Below are positions 1 to 8,717 of a stretch of 64,000 nucleotides of DNA, piece after piece. The position numbers and the translations under genes are program-made. Position 1 is the first letter of the stretch. Each line of letters starts with the position of its first letter. Under the pieces are notes generated by a model, which was given only the letters and a program-made list of their open reading frames with translations, was not told where the DNA came from and ran no database searches. The stretch lies in assembly GCA_030412945.1 (NCBI GenBank), contig JAUHJS010000009.1:46073-110072 (forward strand). The letters are read 5' to 3'. The stretch comes from Shiella aurantiaca (GTDB lineage: Bacteria > Bacteroidota > Bacteroidia > Cytophagales > Cyclobacteriaceae).

Positions 1-1
1 A

Positions 2-115
2 AGTAAAAAAGGCCTCCTGGGTATTTTGAAGGCCGTATGGTTTGTGGTATTGTTTTATTTATTGTTAGTATTGTTTTTTGCAAGCTTAGGATTTATTTGG
101 GTGCTTGTTAAATAG
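2..115 (+). CDS. C-terminal end of a membrane protein (cut by window edge)
   Basis: An open frame enters from the left edge and ends at a TAG at 113-115. The 37 visible residues begin with a short basic stretch (SKKG) and then form one long hydrophobic helix rich in Leu, Val and Phe, ending LVK. This looks like the last membrane segment of an integral membrane protein. It converges on the next gene with only 5 bp between the stops. The family cannot be named from this fragment. Confidence 0.45.
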   Translation, partial: SKKGLLGILKAVWFVVLFYLLLVLFFASLGFIWVLVK

Positions 116-120
116 AGTAT

Positions 121-600
121 TTAATACTTGATTCCCATTTTTTTGTATACAAAATGCATGAGCCAAGCCGGCCCAATCAGTAGAAATTGAAGGTCCTTGA
201 AAAAGGAAGGTTTTTTTCCTTCTACTTTATGACCATAAAATTGACCTATCCAGGCGGCAACAAATACTCCGATACTGATTAGCCAAAGGTTCCAGCCATT
301 TTGAACAATGGCATTGGCCACAAAGGTGCAAGCCAAAGTGAAGGCCAGCATACCTATCGCTAGCGGGAAGGAAAGGCTGATATAATACACCAGTACAATC
401 ACCAAGGTGAGGGTAGCCCAATTGGCCCAGCTTCCCAGCCATTCGCCTAGGGTGGAGCTAAGAATTCCCGAAGGGATAGACCAAATCAAACCTACTACGC
501 TGAAAAAAATCAGCGGTACGCAAATCCAGTGTATGGTTTTGTTGGTGGCATTCTGATGGCTCTCGCCATATTCATTTAAAAGCATGTCAATCTTTCTCAT
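121..600 (-). CDS. Mpo1-like (DUF962) membrane protein
   Basis: A 159-residue integral membrane protein of the DUF962/Mpo1 family. The yeast member Mpo1 is an iron-dependent dioxygenase that alpha-oxidises 2-hydroxy fatty acids. Visible family marks are the N-terminal NxTNKTIHWICVP block with His15 and His24, several hydrophobic segments between residues 25 and 120, and the conserved C-terminal block QFYGHKVEGKKPS followed by FLLIGPAWLMHF. The histidines are the expected iron ligands. It lies 18 bp downstream of the DUF4442 gene on the same strand, so the two are probably co-transcribed; both suggest fatty-acid or acyl chemistry. The bacterial substrate is unknown. Confidence 0.8.
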   Translation of the reverse strand: MRKIDMLLNEYGESHQNATNKTIHWICVPLIFFSVVGLIWSIPSGILSSTLGEWLGSWANWATLTLVIVLVYYISLSFPLAIGMLAFTLACTFVANAIVQNGWNLWLISIGVFVAAWIGQFYGHKVEGKKPSFFKDLQFLLIGPAWLMHFVYKKMGIKY

Positions 601-618
601 GGTATTTCGTTTTCTTGA

Positions 619-1131
619 TTATACTTTCATTTTTACTTTATCCCAGCTCTTTATCTGCCAGTTTACTTGTCCTGTGCAGATGTGATTGCCAGCGGTGTCG
701 TAGGTTTTTACCTCACATATTATGTCGGTAGATTCTGCGCTTTTGAGCGGAGTCAGTATGTGGCTTTCCAACCATTCGTTGGTGATTTCAAACTGCGCTT
801 TCACACCCATCTTACCTTGGTAATGGTAGTCCATGCTCAAGGTTTTTAGAATGATGCGGTACTTGGCCGGGTCGAGGCGTGAGATGAGCAATACTCCCGT
901 GGTAAATTCCGATAAAGTGGCTAGGGCACAGGCATGAATCCCACGAATGTGGTTAAAATTGGACGATTTATAGGGTAAACTAGTTGCAATGCTCTGATCG
1001 CTTAAGGCTTCCACCTTGAACCCGTGCGGTTTGTTAAACGGAATCATGCGGGCAAGGCCCCAGTTGAGGAGCCAAAGGTAAAATTTGGACGTTTTTGCCT
1101 TTTCTAAAATCTGTGCTGTGTTCATACGCAT
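619..1131 (-). CDS. DUF4442 hotdog-fold protein, thioesterase-like
   Basis: A 170-residue soluble protein resembling the DUF4442 group of the hotdog superfamily, related to acyl-CoA thioesterases. The segment around residues 28-70 (RMIPFNKPHGFKV, then NHIRGIHACALATLSEF) fits the hotdog central helix with the usual N-x(4-6)-G-x-H-A pattern. No catalytic residue can be assigned with certainty, and several DUF4442 proteins have no known substrate. The start at 1131 (MRMNTAQ) could equally be the Met at the third codon. It is the first gene of a two-gene leftward unit with the Mpo1-like gene. Confidence 0.7.
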   Translation of the reverse strand: MRMNTAQILEKAKTSKFYLWLLNWGLARMIPFNKPHGFKVEALSDQSIATSLPYKSSNFNHIRGIHACALATLSEFTTGVLLISRLDPAKYRIILKTLSMDYHYQGKMGVKAQFEITNEWLESHILTPLKSAESTDIICEVKTYDTAGNHICTGQVNWQIKSWDKVKMKV

Positions 1132-1176
1132 TTAAGTTAAATATTTTTTGGATTAAACCTCCAATTCCCGGTTTTT

Positions 1177-1184
1177 TACCTTTG
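1177..1184 (+). promoter_or_regulatory. Bacteroidota -7 box upstream of the FAD oxidoreductase
   Basis: TACCTTTG is an exact match to the Bacteroidota -7 consensus TAnnTTTG and lies 17 bases before the ATG at 1202. A TTTG at 1147-1150 could be the -33 element, but the 26-base gap is longer than the usual 19-23. Confidence 0.5.
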
Positions 1185-1201
1185 CTAATTATTTTACAAG
1201 T

Positions 1202-2338
1202 ATGCTAAGTTTTTGGGAGAAGCAATCGTTTGTGGCCTATGATTATGTAATCGTGGGAGGCGGAATTGTAGGTTTATCTACCGCTATTTCTTTACAAGAA
1301 AAAGCCCCCAAGGCGCGCGTGTTGGTGCTAGAGCGTGGCCTATTGCCCAGCGGTGCCAGTACCAAAAATGCCGGATTTGCCTGCTTTGGAAGCGCAACAG
1401 AGTTAATTAGCGATATAAACACCATGGGCGAGGAGGCCGCTTTGGAATTGGTGAAGCTACGCTGGGAAGGCCTGCAATTGCTCGAAAGACGCTTGGGAAA
1501 GGAGCGTATGGGTTTTGAACGCCTAGGTGGATATGAGCTTATCCGCTTGCCTGAGCTATATGCGCTTAATTTTATAGATAAATTGAACGATTGGCTTGAA
1601 CCCATCTTTGAACAAAAAGTATTTCTAGAGCGACCCGAGCTAATTTCCCTCTTCGGCTTCAATAAAAAGGAAGTACGCCATATCATAGGTAATCCTTTTG
1701 AGGGACAAATCCACACAGGAGAAACTCTGAAAAACTTGTATCGAATGGCTACGGCAATGGGGGTAGAGGTGATTACCGGAGCGGAGGTGCATTCCTTTCA
1801 GGAAGAAGAAAACAAAGTGAAAATATGGGTACGAAATCCGGTAAATCGCTCCGAAGAATTTGCCTATGAAGCGCAGCAACTAATCGTTTGTACCAATGCA
1901 TTTACTAAAAAACTGCTCCCGCAACTACCGCTTAAGCCGGGAAGGGGCATGGTGCTGGTGACCAAGCCAATGGCAGAAGTACCTTTCAAGGGAACCTTTC
2001 ATTACGATGAAGGCTTCTTCTATTTCCGCAATGTAGGCAATCGGGTATTGTTTGGTGGAGGAAGAAACTTAGCGATGGAGGAGGAGACAACTACTGAATT
2101 TGGAATTAATGCACGGATTTTCGACCGCTTAAAAAAGGATTTGAAAGAAGTAATCTTTCCGAATCAGCCTACGGAAATCGAAATGGCATGGAGTGGGATT
2201 ATGGCTTTTGGGGTTGATAAACAGCCGATTGTACAGCGTGTTTCTCCCCGAATGCTCGTGGGGGTTCGTATGGGCGGCATGGGTGTAGCCATAGGGAGCA
2301 AAGTAGGCGAAACCTTGGCCTTGCAGGTTTTAGCCTAG
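1202..2338 (+). CDS. FAD-dependent oxidoreductase, DAO family
   Basis: A 378-residue flavoprotein of the D-amino-acid oxidase/glycine oxidase type (DAO fold), which oxidises amines or imino acids using FAD. The dinucleotide-binding motif VIVGGGIVGLS sits near residue 17, followed by the acidic end of the second strand (VLVLERG) and the SGASTKNAGF segment that contacts FAD. The C-terminus carries the second FAD-contacting block (MAWSGIMAFG, then GVRMGGMGVAIGSKVGE). The substrate cannot be deduced. It is the first gene of a rightward run with nhaC and an exonuclease, though these share no obvious function. Confidence 0.85.
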   Translation: MLSFWEKQSFVAYDYVIVGGGIVGLSTAISLQEKAPKARVLVLERGLLPSGASTKNAGFACFGSATELISDINTMGEEAALELVKLRWEGLQLLERRLGKERMGFERLGGYELIRLPELYALNFIDKLNDWLEPIFEQKVFLERPELISLFGFNKKEVRHIIGNPFEGQIHTGETLKNLYRMATAMGVEVITGAEVHSFQEEENKVKIWVRNPVNRSEEFAYEAQQLIVCTNAFTKKLLPQLPLKPGRGMVLVTKPMAEVPFKGTFHYDEGFFYFRNVGNRVLFGGGRNLAMEEETTTEFGINARIFDRLKKDLKEVIFPNQPTEIEMAWSGIMAFGVDKQPIVQRVSPRMLVGVRMGGMGVAIGSKVGETLALQVLA

Positions 2339-2386
2339 CAAAACTTAAAAGATTTAGTAAATTGCCGACCGAATATATTGGACAAA

Positions 2387-3829
2387 ATGGATAAAACCCA
2401 AAGACAGCCCTATTTGTGGGAAGCCCTTCTTCCTATACTTTTCTTGATTATCATGCTCACTTTGAATGTGTTAATTTTCAAAGATGATGCGATATCCGGT
2501 TCAAATCAAATTGTACTCATACTCTCGGCTACGGTTGCTGCATTAGTGGCCCTACGAATGGGCTATACGTTTGATTACCTGCTGGACGGGGTGGTGAAAA
2601 GTATAAATTCGGCTATGTCAGCCATTTTGATTTTACTCCTTATCGGGGCCTTGGCCGGTACCTGGATGCTCAGCGGGATTGTTCCCGCTATGATTTATTA
2701 CGGCCTTCAGATATTGAGTCCTGCCATTTTTTTGGTAGCGGCTTGTATTATTTGTGCAGTGGTTTCGGTGGCTACCGGAAGTTCTTGGTCTACCGTAGCT
2801 ACAGTAGGGATTGCCCTTTTGGGAATCGGAAGAGCCTTGGGCTTTGATGATGCCATTATTGCAGGGGCCATTATTTCCGGAGCTTATTTTGGCGATAAGA
2901 TTTCCCCTTTATCCGATACTACCAATCTGGCACCTGCCATGGCGGGTACCGATTTGTTTACCCATATTCGCTACATGTTGTATACTACGGTGCCAAGCAT
3001 TACCATCACTCTAATTATTTTTCTAATAATGGGATTTACCGGGAATGAAGAAGCTTCGGTAAACGATATTGCGGCCGTTACGAAAGCCATTTCAGAGAAA
3101 TTTACCATTAATCTCTGGCTGTTCATTGTGCCGGTAGTGGTAATTGGCATGATATTGAAAAAAGTACCTGCCATTCCTGCTTTGCTGATTGGTGCTTTGC
3201 TGGGTGGAGTTTTTGCAGTGATTTTTCAGCCGCAAGTGGTGGCTGAAGTAGCCGGAGATGTACAGGGAGCTGCCAAACAAGGCTATATGGCCGTAATGAA
3301 GGCACTTTATGGAAGTATCAGTGTTACTACCGATAATGAAACCGTAAACGAGCTGCTTACTACCAAAGGAATGGCCGGAATGCTCAATACCATTTGGCTG
3401 ATTTTGTGCGCTATGATTTTTGGCGGTATTATGGAAACCAGCCGTATGCTTCACCGCATTACTTCGGCTATTATTGGTATGGCAAATTCTACGGGCTCAT
3501 TGATTGCCTCTACGGCCGGAACTTGTGTGTTCTTCAATATCACTGCTTCTGATCAGTACTTGGCCATAGTGGTGCCGGGGAGGATGTACGCACAGACCTT
3601 TAAAGACAGAGGCTTAGCACCAGAAAACTTGAGCCGCACCTTAGAGGATAGCGGAACAGTTACCTCTGTGCTGATTCCTTGGAATACCTGCGGGGCAACT
3701 CAGGCATCGGTGCTGGGCGTGGCTACCTTCACCTATGCGCCTTACTGTTTCTTTAATATCATAAGCCCCTTTATGACGATCCTGTTTGCGTATCTGAATA
3801 TCAAAATCCGTAAAATTAAACCTGAATAA
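2387..3829 (+). CDS. NhaC-family Na+/H+ antiporter
   Basis: A 480-residue polytopic membrane protein of the NhaC family, which exchanges sodium for protons across the inner membrane. Marks of the family are the GSSWSTVATVGIALLGIG segment, the GAYFGDKISPLSDTTNLAPA motif and, near the C-terminus, LIPWNTCGATQASVLGV. About eleven hydrophobic segments are visible. I chose the ATG at 2387 over an in-frame TTG three codons upstream. It starts 48 bp after the FAD oxidoreductase and ends 12 bp before the exonuclease gene. Sodium extrusion fits a marine or brackish lifestyle. Confidence 0.88.
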   Translation: MDKTQRQPYLWEALLPILFLIIMLTLNVLIFKDDAISGSNQIVLILSATVAALVALRMGYTFDYLLDGVVKSINSAMSAILILLLIGALAGTWMLSGIVPAMIYYGLQILSPAIFLVAACIICAVVSVATGSSWSTVATVGIALLGIGRALGFDDAIIAGAIISGAYFGDKISPLSDTTNLAPAMAGTDLFTHIRYMLYTTVPSITITLIIFLIMGFTGNEEASVNDIAAVTKAISEKFTINLWLFIVPVVVIGMILKKVPAIPALLIGALLGGVFAVIFQPQVVAEVAGDVQGAAKQGYMAVMKALYGSISVTTDNETVNELLTTKGMAGMLNTIWLILCAMIFGGIMETSRMLHRITSAIIGMANSTGSLIASTAGTCVFFNITASDQYLAIVVPGRMYAQTFKDRGLAPENLSRTLEDSGTVTSVLIPWNTCGATQASVLGVATFTYAPYCFFNIISPFMTILFAYLNIKIRKIKPE

Positions 3830-3841
3830 CACCGGAGTTTC

Positions 3842-4426
3842 ATGTTTCCCAAGTCTATTACCAAAGAGGAAATTAACCAACTGCCCATTGGCCACTATGA
3901 GGGTGAAATTGTGATGGTAGAAACGGCCGATGCGCTTGCAGAGGCCAGTAAGGAGCTTATGGAATTTCCGTATTTGGGCTTTGATACCGAAACTCGCCCC
4001 GCTTTTCGCAAAGGCGATTATTATCCTATTTCCCTGATTCAGATTGCCAGTCCGGAAAAAGTATACCTAGTTCGCAACCAGCTATCGGGTTTTCACCCGC
4101 TTCTGAATCGCTTATTTTCTTCCGATCGCACTTTAAAAATAGGGGTAGGGCTGCACGATGAACTCAAAGAACTGAACAAAATGTATGCGTTTCGTCCCCA
4201 AGGCTTTGTGGATTTGAACAAGCTGATGGGAGAAATAGGGGTGCAGAACATTGGCGTAAGGAATATGGCGGCCATTTTTTTGAATTTCCGCATTTCCAAA
4301 GGCCAGCAAACTACCAATTGGGAGCGCGAAGAGCTCACCGATAAGCAAAAAATATATGCCGCTACCGATGCCTGGGTGTGCTTGGAGATTTATCAGAAGC
4401 TTAAAAACTGGGCGCTGATTGATTAA
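3842..4426 (+). CDS. DEDDy 3'-5' exonuclease (RNase D/WRN-type)
   Basis: A 194-residue stand-alone exonuclease domain of the DnaQ-like superfamily. ExoI is LGFDTET with Asp48 and Glu50; ExoII is the GVGLHDELKEL segment; ExoIII is the YAATDAW motif, whose Tyr-x3-Asp spacing places it in the DEDDy class with RNase D and the WRN exonuclease. There is no HRDC or helicase domain, so it is shorter than RNase D. Substrate (tRNA, other RNA or DNA ends) is unknown. Its TAA is directly abutted by the stop of the convergent YigZ gene. Confidence 0.85.
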   Translation: MFPKSITKEEINQLPIGHYEGEIVMVETADALAEASKELMEFPYLGFDTETRPAFRKGDYYPISLIQIASPEKVYLVRNQLSGFHPLLNRLFSSDRTLKIGVGLHDELKELNKMYAFRPQGFVDLNKLMGEIGVQNIGVRNMAAIFLNFRISKGQQTTNWEREELTDKQKIYAATDAWVCLEIYQKLKNWALID

Positions 4427-5032
4427 TTAATCAGCCAAGGTGCAACCCGCTTTGAGCAATTTCTCAGTAATGATTGGGGCTTGTTTTGAGCGCATCCGAA
4501 GTTTTAAACGGCATTGCAGATTGAATTCCTGATTGTGTACCTGAGGCTCATATTCTTTCACTATCCGCATTACCTCGTTCATAACCTCGTAGGTGAAGAG
4601 GAATTCTGCGTCTTCAGTTACTAGCTTTTCTACTAATTCGGCTTGGTCTAGGGCCTCTTGTGTGGCGGTTTTGTAGGCAGTTATTAATCCACCCACACCG
4701 AGTTTGGTGCCTCCAAAATAGCGTATCACTACTACCAATACATCCGAAATTCCCTTAGAACGAATCTGGCCTAAAATCGGGTCTCCGGCTGAGTGGTTGG
4801 GCTCGCCATCGTCATTGGCGCGGTAGATGTGTTGATTTTTCCCCAGTGCATAGGCGTAGCAATGGTGCCGCGCATCAAAGTATTTCTTTCGTAAGTCGGT
4901 CAAATGGCCTTTGATGTAGTCTTCGGTTGCCACAGGAAATGCGAAGGACAGAAATTTACTGCCTTTTTCTTTATACAATCCGCTGCTTTCTTCTTTTATG
5001 CTTAGGTAGATATCTTCGTCCAAACTACTCAT
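4427..5032 (-). CDS. YigZ/IMPACT family protein (UPF0029)
   Basis: A 201-residue protein of the YigZ/IMPACT family. The N-terminal UPF0029 domain carries DARHHCYAYALG, then DDGEPNHSAGDPIL and VVIRYFGGTKLGVGGL, the three signature blocks. The C-terminal ~70 residues form the ferredoxin-like DUF1949 part. The eukaryotic relative IMPACT regulates Gcn2; the bacterial role is not established. An upstream in-frame ATG at 5059 exists, but the Met at 5032 (MSSLDED) fits the family better. The gene is divergent from the GNAT gene and convergent with the exonuclease gene with no intervening base. Confidence 0.85.
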   Translation of the reverse strand: MSSLDEDIYLSIKEESSGLYKEKGSKFLSFAFPVATEDYIKGHLTDLRKKYFDARHHCYAYALGKNQHIYRANDDGEPNHSAGDPILGQIRSKGISDVLVVVIRYFGGTKLGVGGLITAYKTATQEALDQAELVEKLVTEDAEFLFTYEVMNEVMRIVKEYEPQVHNQEFNLQCRLKLRMRSKQAPIITEKLLKAGCTLAD

Positions 5033-5069
5033 GCCCCGAGGGATTTTGTATTTTAGCACGAAATTACGG

Positions 5070-6008
5070 ATGCATTTGTATAGACATAGCGATTGGTATG
5101 CTTTTTCTGAAGAAATCCCTTCGGGTTACTCTTCACAGCTGCCCGATTTTCTGTACTACCATCCGGCTCATCTCCAAAGTAAAAACCTGAGCCTTTTTCA
5201 ATCCTTTTTCATCCTTTCTATTCCCAATAAATTGTGTCTTGCACAAATTAGCTTTGTGAGGAAATGGGAAGAAGCCCATAGCTTGCCTATGAGTTCCTAT
5301 GCAGGACTTATTGGAACAGAGTCCATAGCAAAGGATGTGTTGACTGATTTTTTTCTTTGGATAAGGCAATCGCTAGCAAGCAAGGGCGTAAAAAAACTAC
5401 ACTGGGTGCAAACCCCTGCTGTGTTGGGTGGTTTAACGTTTGAAGTACCTGAACTGGCAGAACTAAAGGAACACATCAAAATCGGTCATTACTTGCCTAT
5501 TGATGCGAACGATTTTTCGGAGAAAGTGCATACTATGCAGAAACGCAAACTGAAAAGAGCACATCAAGAGGGCTGGAAAATCCATCAAGCTCCTGTTGAA
5601 CAAGCCGAAGAAGTGTTTGAACTCTTAGAAAAGTGGCGGATGAGCTCGGAAAAACCGCTTTCGCTTACTAAGCAGGATTTTATGCAACAAGTGCAGGCTG
5701 CTCCCGAAGCCTATGGTTTTTGGTTGATAGAAAAGCAAGGACACTATGTAGCCGGAACGATAAGCGTACGCATCAGTCAAGATGTTTTGTACCATTTTTA
5801 TCCGGCTACCGCTCCCGAGGCTAAAACAGAAAGCCCGATGGTATTTCTCACAGAGTCCTTGTATGATCATGCGCAAGCCAAAGGCTATCGCGTAATTGAT
5901 TTGGGTACTTCGGAAGTAAATAATGCTATATTGCCCTCTCTCGTTCAGTTTAAAGAAAGGATAGGAGGGCAAGTGTATCATAAGTCAGTACTTGATTGGG
6001 AATTGTAA
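5070..6008 (+). CDS. GNAT/FemAB-like acyltransferase
   Basis: A 312-residue protein resembling the GNAT superfamily in its FemAB-like, two-lobed form. The C-terminal half carries the acceptor-domain pattern seen in such proteins: QKRKLKRAHQEGW near residue 158, then YGFWLIEKQGHYVAGTISV, then a YDHAQAKGYRVIDLGTSE block. I chose the ATG at 5070 because earlier in-frame starts would overlap the divergent YigZ start. It precedes the flippase gene by 3 bp and the glycosyltransferase follows, so a role in modifying a surface polysaccharide or peptidoglycan precursor is plausible but inferred from neighbours only. Confidence 0.6.
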   Translation: MHLYRHSDWYAFSEEIPSGYSSQLPDFLYYHPAHLQSKNLSLFQSFFILSIPNKLCLAQISFVRKWEEAHSLPMSSYAGLIGTESIAKDVLTDFFLWIRQSLASKGVKKLHWVQTPAVLGGLTFEVPELAELKEHIKIGHYLPIDANDFSEKVHTMQKRKLKRAHQEGWKIHQAPVEQAEEVFELLEKWRMSSEKPLSLTKQDFMQQVQAAPEAYGFWLIEKQGHYVAGTISVRISQDVLYHFYPATAPEAKTESPMVFLTESLYDHAQAKGYRVIDLGTSEVNNAILPSLVQFKERIGGQVYHKSVLDWEL

Positions 6009-6011
6009 TAC

Positions 6012-7253
6012 ATGGGTTTTATAAAAGATAGTCTGGAAACTTCTTTGGGGGTGGCCGCCAAAGTAATTGGGAGCTTGTTTTTGAACAAGGTTTTTGCACT
6101 TTTCTTTGGTGCTGCCGGAATATCCCTTATAACTCATGTGCAAAATTACCTGTCCATTTTGGTACAGATTCCTATGGATGGAGTCAATCGCGGCTTCATC
6201 CGTAATTTTTCTCATTTACCCGACCGCGAGCAGAAAACCGCCCTTTTGGGCAATAGTTTCTGGCTGTCCTTACTGATTCTCCTGCTTACTTGGGGCCTAT
6301 ATGCGGTATTGTTCCCCAACTGGACCGAAGTATTTGGAATCCAAATTCATTCCCTAGGCTTTCAATTACTTTTGTTGGCTGCGGTGGTGGGAATGATTTT
6401 ACAGGCCTTGCTGCTCAGTGTATTGCAAGCGCGGCAACAGTTTATGCGCCATAGCTATGGGCAACTTTTGCTGGCCTTGGTACAAATGCTGTTTTTGGGT
6501 GGTAGTCTGTACTTTGGAGGCGTGCAAAAAGCCATTGAGGCTTTTCTTTGGAGCCATATTAGTGGTGGTTTGCTATTGGTTTTTATAGCCGTGGTTCAAT
6601 ACCGTAAGCAGATTGTTTGGAGCAAACTATGGAGTGTAAATTACTCCCGTCCGCTGTCTGGCTTTATTTGGATGGCTTTGAGTGTTCTTTTATTTGGTAA
6701 GACTATCGATTTTTTGGTGAGAGCCTTCAGTATCGATCGTTTTGGGGCAGAACCTACGGGTCTTTGGCAGTCGGTGGTACGCCTTTCCGATATGTACATC
6801 ATGTTGTTTATTTCGGTAGTAGGTTCGGTGTTTTATCCGGGAGTCAGCCGTTTGATTTTTGATTTCGAGGCCTTGAAAAAATACATTCGCGAAGTTTTTA
6901 AGGTACTGATTCCCGTTCTCTTGGTTTTTTTTCTGGTCTTGTACGGCATGGGCGAATGGCTGCTACGCTTGTTTTATACCCGCGATTTCATCTCAGCAAA
7001 GGTTTTTATGCCTTACCAATTCATAGGCGATTTTTTGGCTATGTGCTCCTTTTTATTGGCCTATGTGCTCTCCGCACAAGCGCGAACCATTACTTTTATT
7101 GCTATTCAGGCGTTTTCAGCGGGCATTTACATGCTTTGCATTTACGTTTTCCTTAGCGAATGGGGAATAATGAGCTTCGCCATGGCCCACATGGTGCGCT
7201 ACATGCTTTTCTTTCTACTTTTGGTATACCTGAACCGTAAGCTGCTGAACTAA
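6012..7253 (+). CDS. Polysaccharide flippase (Wzx/O-antigen translocase-like)
   Basis: A 413-residue polytopic membrane protein with about twelve hydrophobic segments and the N-terminal pattern of Wzx-type flippases (KVIGSLFLNKVFALFFG, then IPMDGVNRGFIRNFS). Members of the MOP superfamily move undecaprenyl-linked oligosaccharides across the inner membrane. It sits between the GNAT gene (3 bp upstream) and a family 2 glycosyltransferase whose ATG overlaps its stop by one base, so the three are almost certainly one transcript. The glycan is unknown; no polymerase or chain-length gene lies in the window. Confidence 0.75.
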   Translation: MGFIKDSLETSLGVAAKVIGSLFLNKVFALFFGAAGISLITHVQNYLSILVQIPMDGVNRGFIRNFSHLPDREQKTALLGNSFWLSLLILLLTWGLYAVLFPNWTEVFGIQIHSLGFQLLLLAAVVGMILQALLLSVLQARQQFMRHSYGQLLLALVQMLFLGGSLYFGGVQKAIEAFLWSHISGGLLLVFIAVVQYRKQIVWSKLWSVNYSRPLSGFIWMALSVLLFGKTIDFLVRAFSIDRFGAEPTGLWQSVVRLSDMYIMLFISVVGSVFYPGVSRLIFDFEALKKYIREVFKVLIPVLLVFFLVLYGMGEWLLRLFYTRDFISAKVFMPYQFIGDFLAMCSFLLAYVLSAQARTITFIAIQAFSAGIYMLCIYVFLSEWGIMSFAMAHMVRYMLFFLLLVYLNRKLLN

Positions 7254-8128
7254 TGGCTAATGAGAAACTTCCGCTCGTCTCCATTATTTGCGTGTGCTAT
7301 CAGCATAAAGCCTACATTACTAATGCCCTGCGTTCCGTAGTGCAGCAAACCTATCCGCATTGCGAGCTTATTATTGTAGATAATGGTAGCACAGATGGTA
7401 GCGTAGAAGAAATCAAGTTTTTTCTTACTCAGCATCCTGATGCACAGGCGATTTTCTTCGAGCAGACCAAAACCTATCCGGCAGCATTTAATGAGGGGCT
7501 CAAAAGAAGTAAAGGCGACTATATTATTGATTTGGCGGGCGATGATATGCTACTTTCACAAAGGGCCGAATGGGCGGTGGAGAAAATGCAAGAGGAAGAA
7601 GGATTGGGTGTACAGTTTACCGATGCTATTTTGATTTCACAGGAGGGTCATTATTTAGGCTTGCATTCAGATGCTTACCCACATGAAAGCATTCCTCAAG
7701 GGATGATTTATGAGTATTTGCTCTCCCGCTATTTTCTTTTGGCCCCTACCATGTGTTTTAGAAGGAAAATGCTCGAAGAAGTGGGTGGATACGATGCCAG
7801 CCTGCATTTTGAAGATTTTGATACCTGGGTACGAACCGCCCAGCGATGGAAATACCAATACATTCCCATCCCCACGGTGAGGCGAAGAATCCATGATAAA
7901 TCCTTATCCCAAGCACAGAAAAAAGGAAAGAATGCTCATCTGATGGATGTATACAAAGTGTGCTGCAAAGCCTTTCTTCAGCATACCTACAAAAAAGAAG
8001 AGAGGGCTTTACTCCAGCGCATACGCTATGAAATGGGACATGCTTTGCGACAAGGAAGATGGGCTATCGCGGGACGATACCTGATTTTATCCCTGCAAAT
8101 TCTGCTGCGTTACCATAAAATGTCCTAA
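7253..8128 (+). CDS. Family 2 glycosyltransferase
   Basis: A 291-residue GT-A fold glycosyltransferase. The N-terminus shows the sugar-nucleotide-binding pattern VSIICVCYQHKAYI and IIVDNGSTDGS, followed near residue 97 by the metal-binding DLAGDDMLL. The FEDFDTWVR block near residue 190 is the usual acceptor/catalytic base region of family 2 enzymes. It is translationally coupled to the flippase (stop and start share one base). Sugar donor and acceptor cannot be told; it likely builds the same surface glycan that the flippase exports. Confidence 0.85.
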   Translation: MANEKLPLVSIICVCYQHKAYITNALRSVVQQTYPHCELIIVDNGSTDGSVEEIKFFLTQHPDAQAIFFEQTKTYPAAFNEGLKRSKGDYIIDLAGDDMLLSQRAEWAVEKMQEEEGLGVQFTDAILISQEGHYLGLHSDAYPHESIPQGMIYEYLLSRYFLLAPTMCFRRKMLEEVGGYDASLHFEDFDTWVRTAQRWKYQYIPIPTVRRRIHDKSLSQAQKKGKNAHLMDVYKVCCKAFLQHTYKKEERALLQRIRYEMGHALRQGRWAIAGRYLILSLQILLRYHKMS

Positions 8129-8150
8129 ATTCATACGAAAAGCCAATGCT

Positions 8151-8711
8151 ATGATTCTTCCCGATGCCCGTCCGGTTCAGTATTCGCGTACCACCATTAC
8201 CGAACTCATGATTCCTTCTTATGCCAATTTTGGTGGAAAAATCCATGGAGGTATTTTGCTTTCTTTGATTGATAAGGTAGCCTATGCTTGCGCCAGTAAG
8301 CATGCGGGCAATTATTGCGTAACGGTTTCGGTAAACGATGTGGAGTTCTGGCAACCCGTGGAAGTGGGCGACCTGGTGAGCCTTCATGCTTCGGTGAATT
8401 ATGTAGGGCGAACCAGCTTAGTTGTGGGGATTAAAGTGATTGCTGAAAATGTGAAACAAGGGACGGTGAAGCACACCAACACCTGCTATGTAACCATGGT
8501 GGCCAAAGGCGATGACAACAAGCCTACCGAGGTGCCCGAGTTGATTTTGGAAACCAAAGACGATGTGAGGCGATTTATTGAAGCGGTGCGGATGCGCGCC
8601 ATCAAACGGATGGTAAAAGAGCAGCTCGATGATGTCAAATCAACAGTGGAAGTAGCAAAAGCAAAAGAAATCCTGAAAGAGGAGCGTTGCCGGATTACCT
8701 ACGAAATCTAA
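8151..8711 (+). CDS. Acyl-CoA thioesterase, hotdog fold
   Basis: A 186-residue hotdog-domain protein of the acyl-CoA hydrolase (YciA/BFIT-like) group, which cleaves acyl-CoA to free acid and CoA. The signature segment NFGGKIHGGILLSLIDKVAYACASKHAG contains the central helix, with the Asp expected for catalysis in LSLIDK. The following VSVNDVEFWQPVEVGDLV and VGRTSLVVGIKV strands match the family. The C-terminal ~50 residues are a charged helical tail. It begins 22 bp after the glycosyltransferase stop. It converges on rsgA with 6 bp between the stops. Confidence 0.85.
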   Translation: MILPDARPVQYSRTTITELMIPSYANFGGKIHGGILLSLIDKVAYACASKHAGNYCVTVSVNDVEFWQPVEVGDLVSLHASVNYVGRTSLVVGIKVIAENVKQGTVKHTNTCYVTMVAKGDDNKPTEVPELILETKDDVRRFIEAVRMRAIKRMVKEQLDDVKSTVEVAKAKEILKEERCRITYEI

Positions 8712-8717
8712 AGACCT

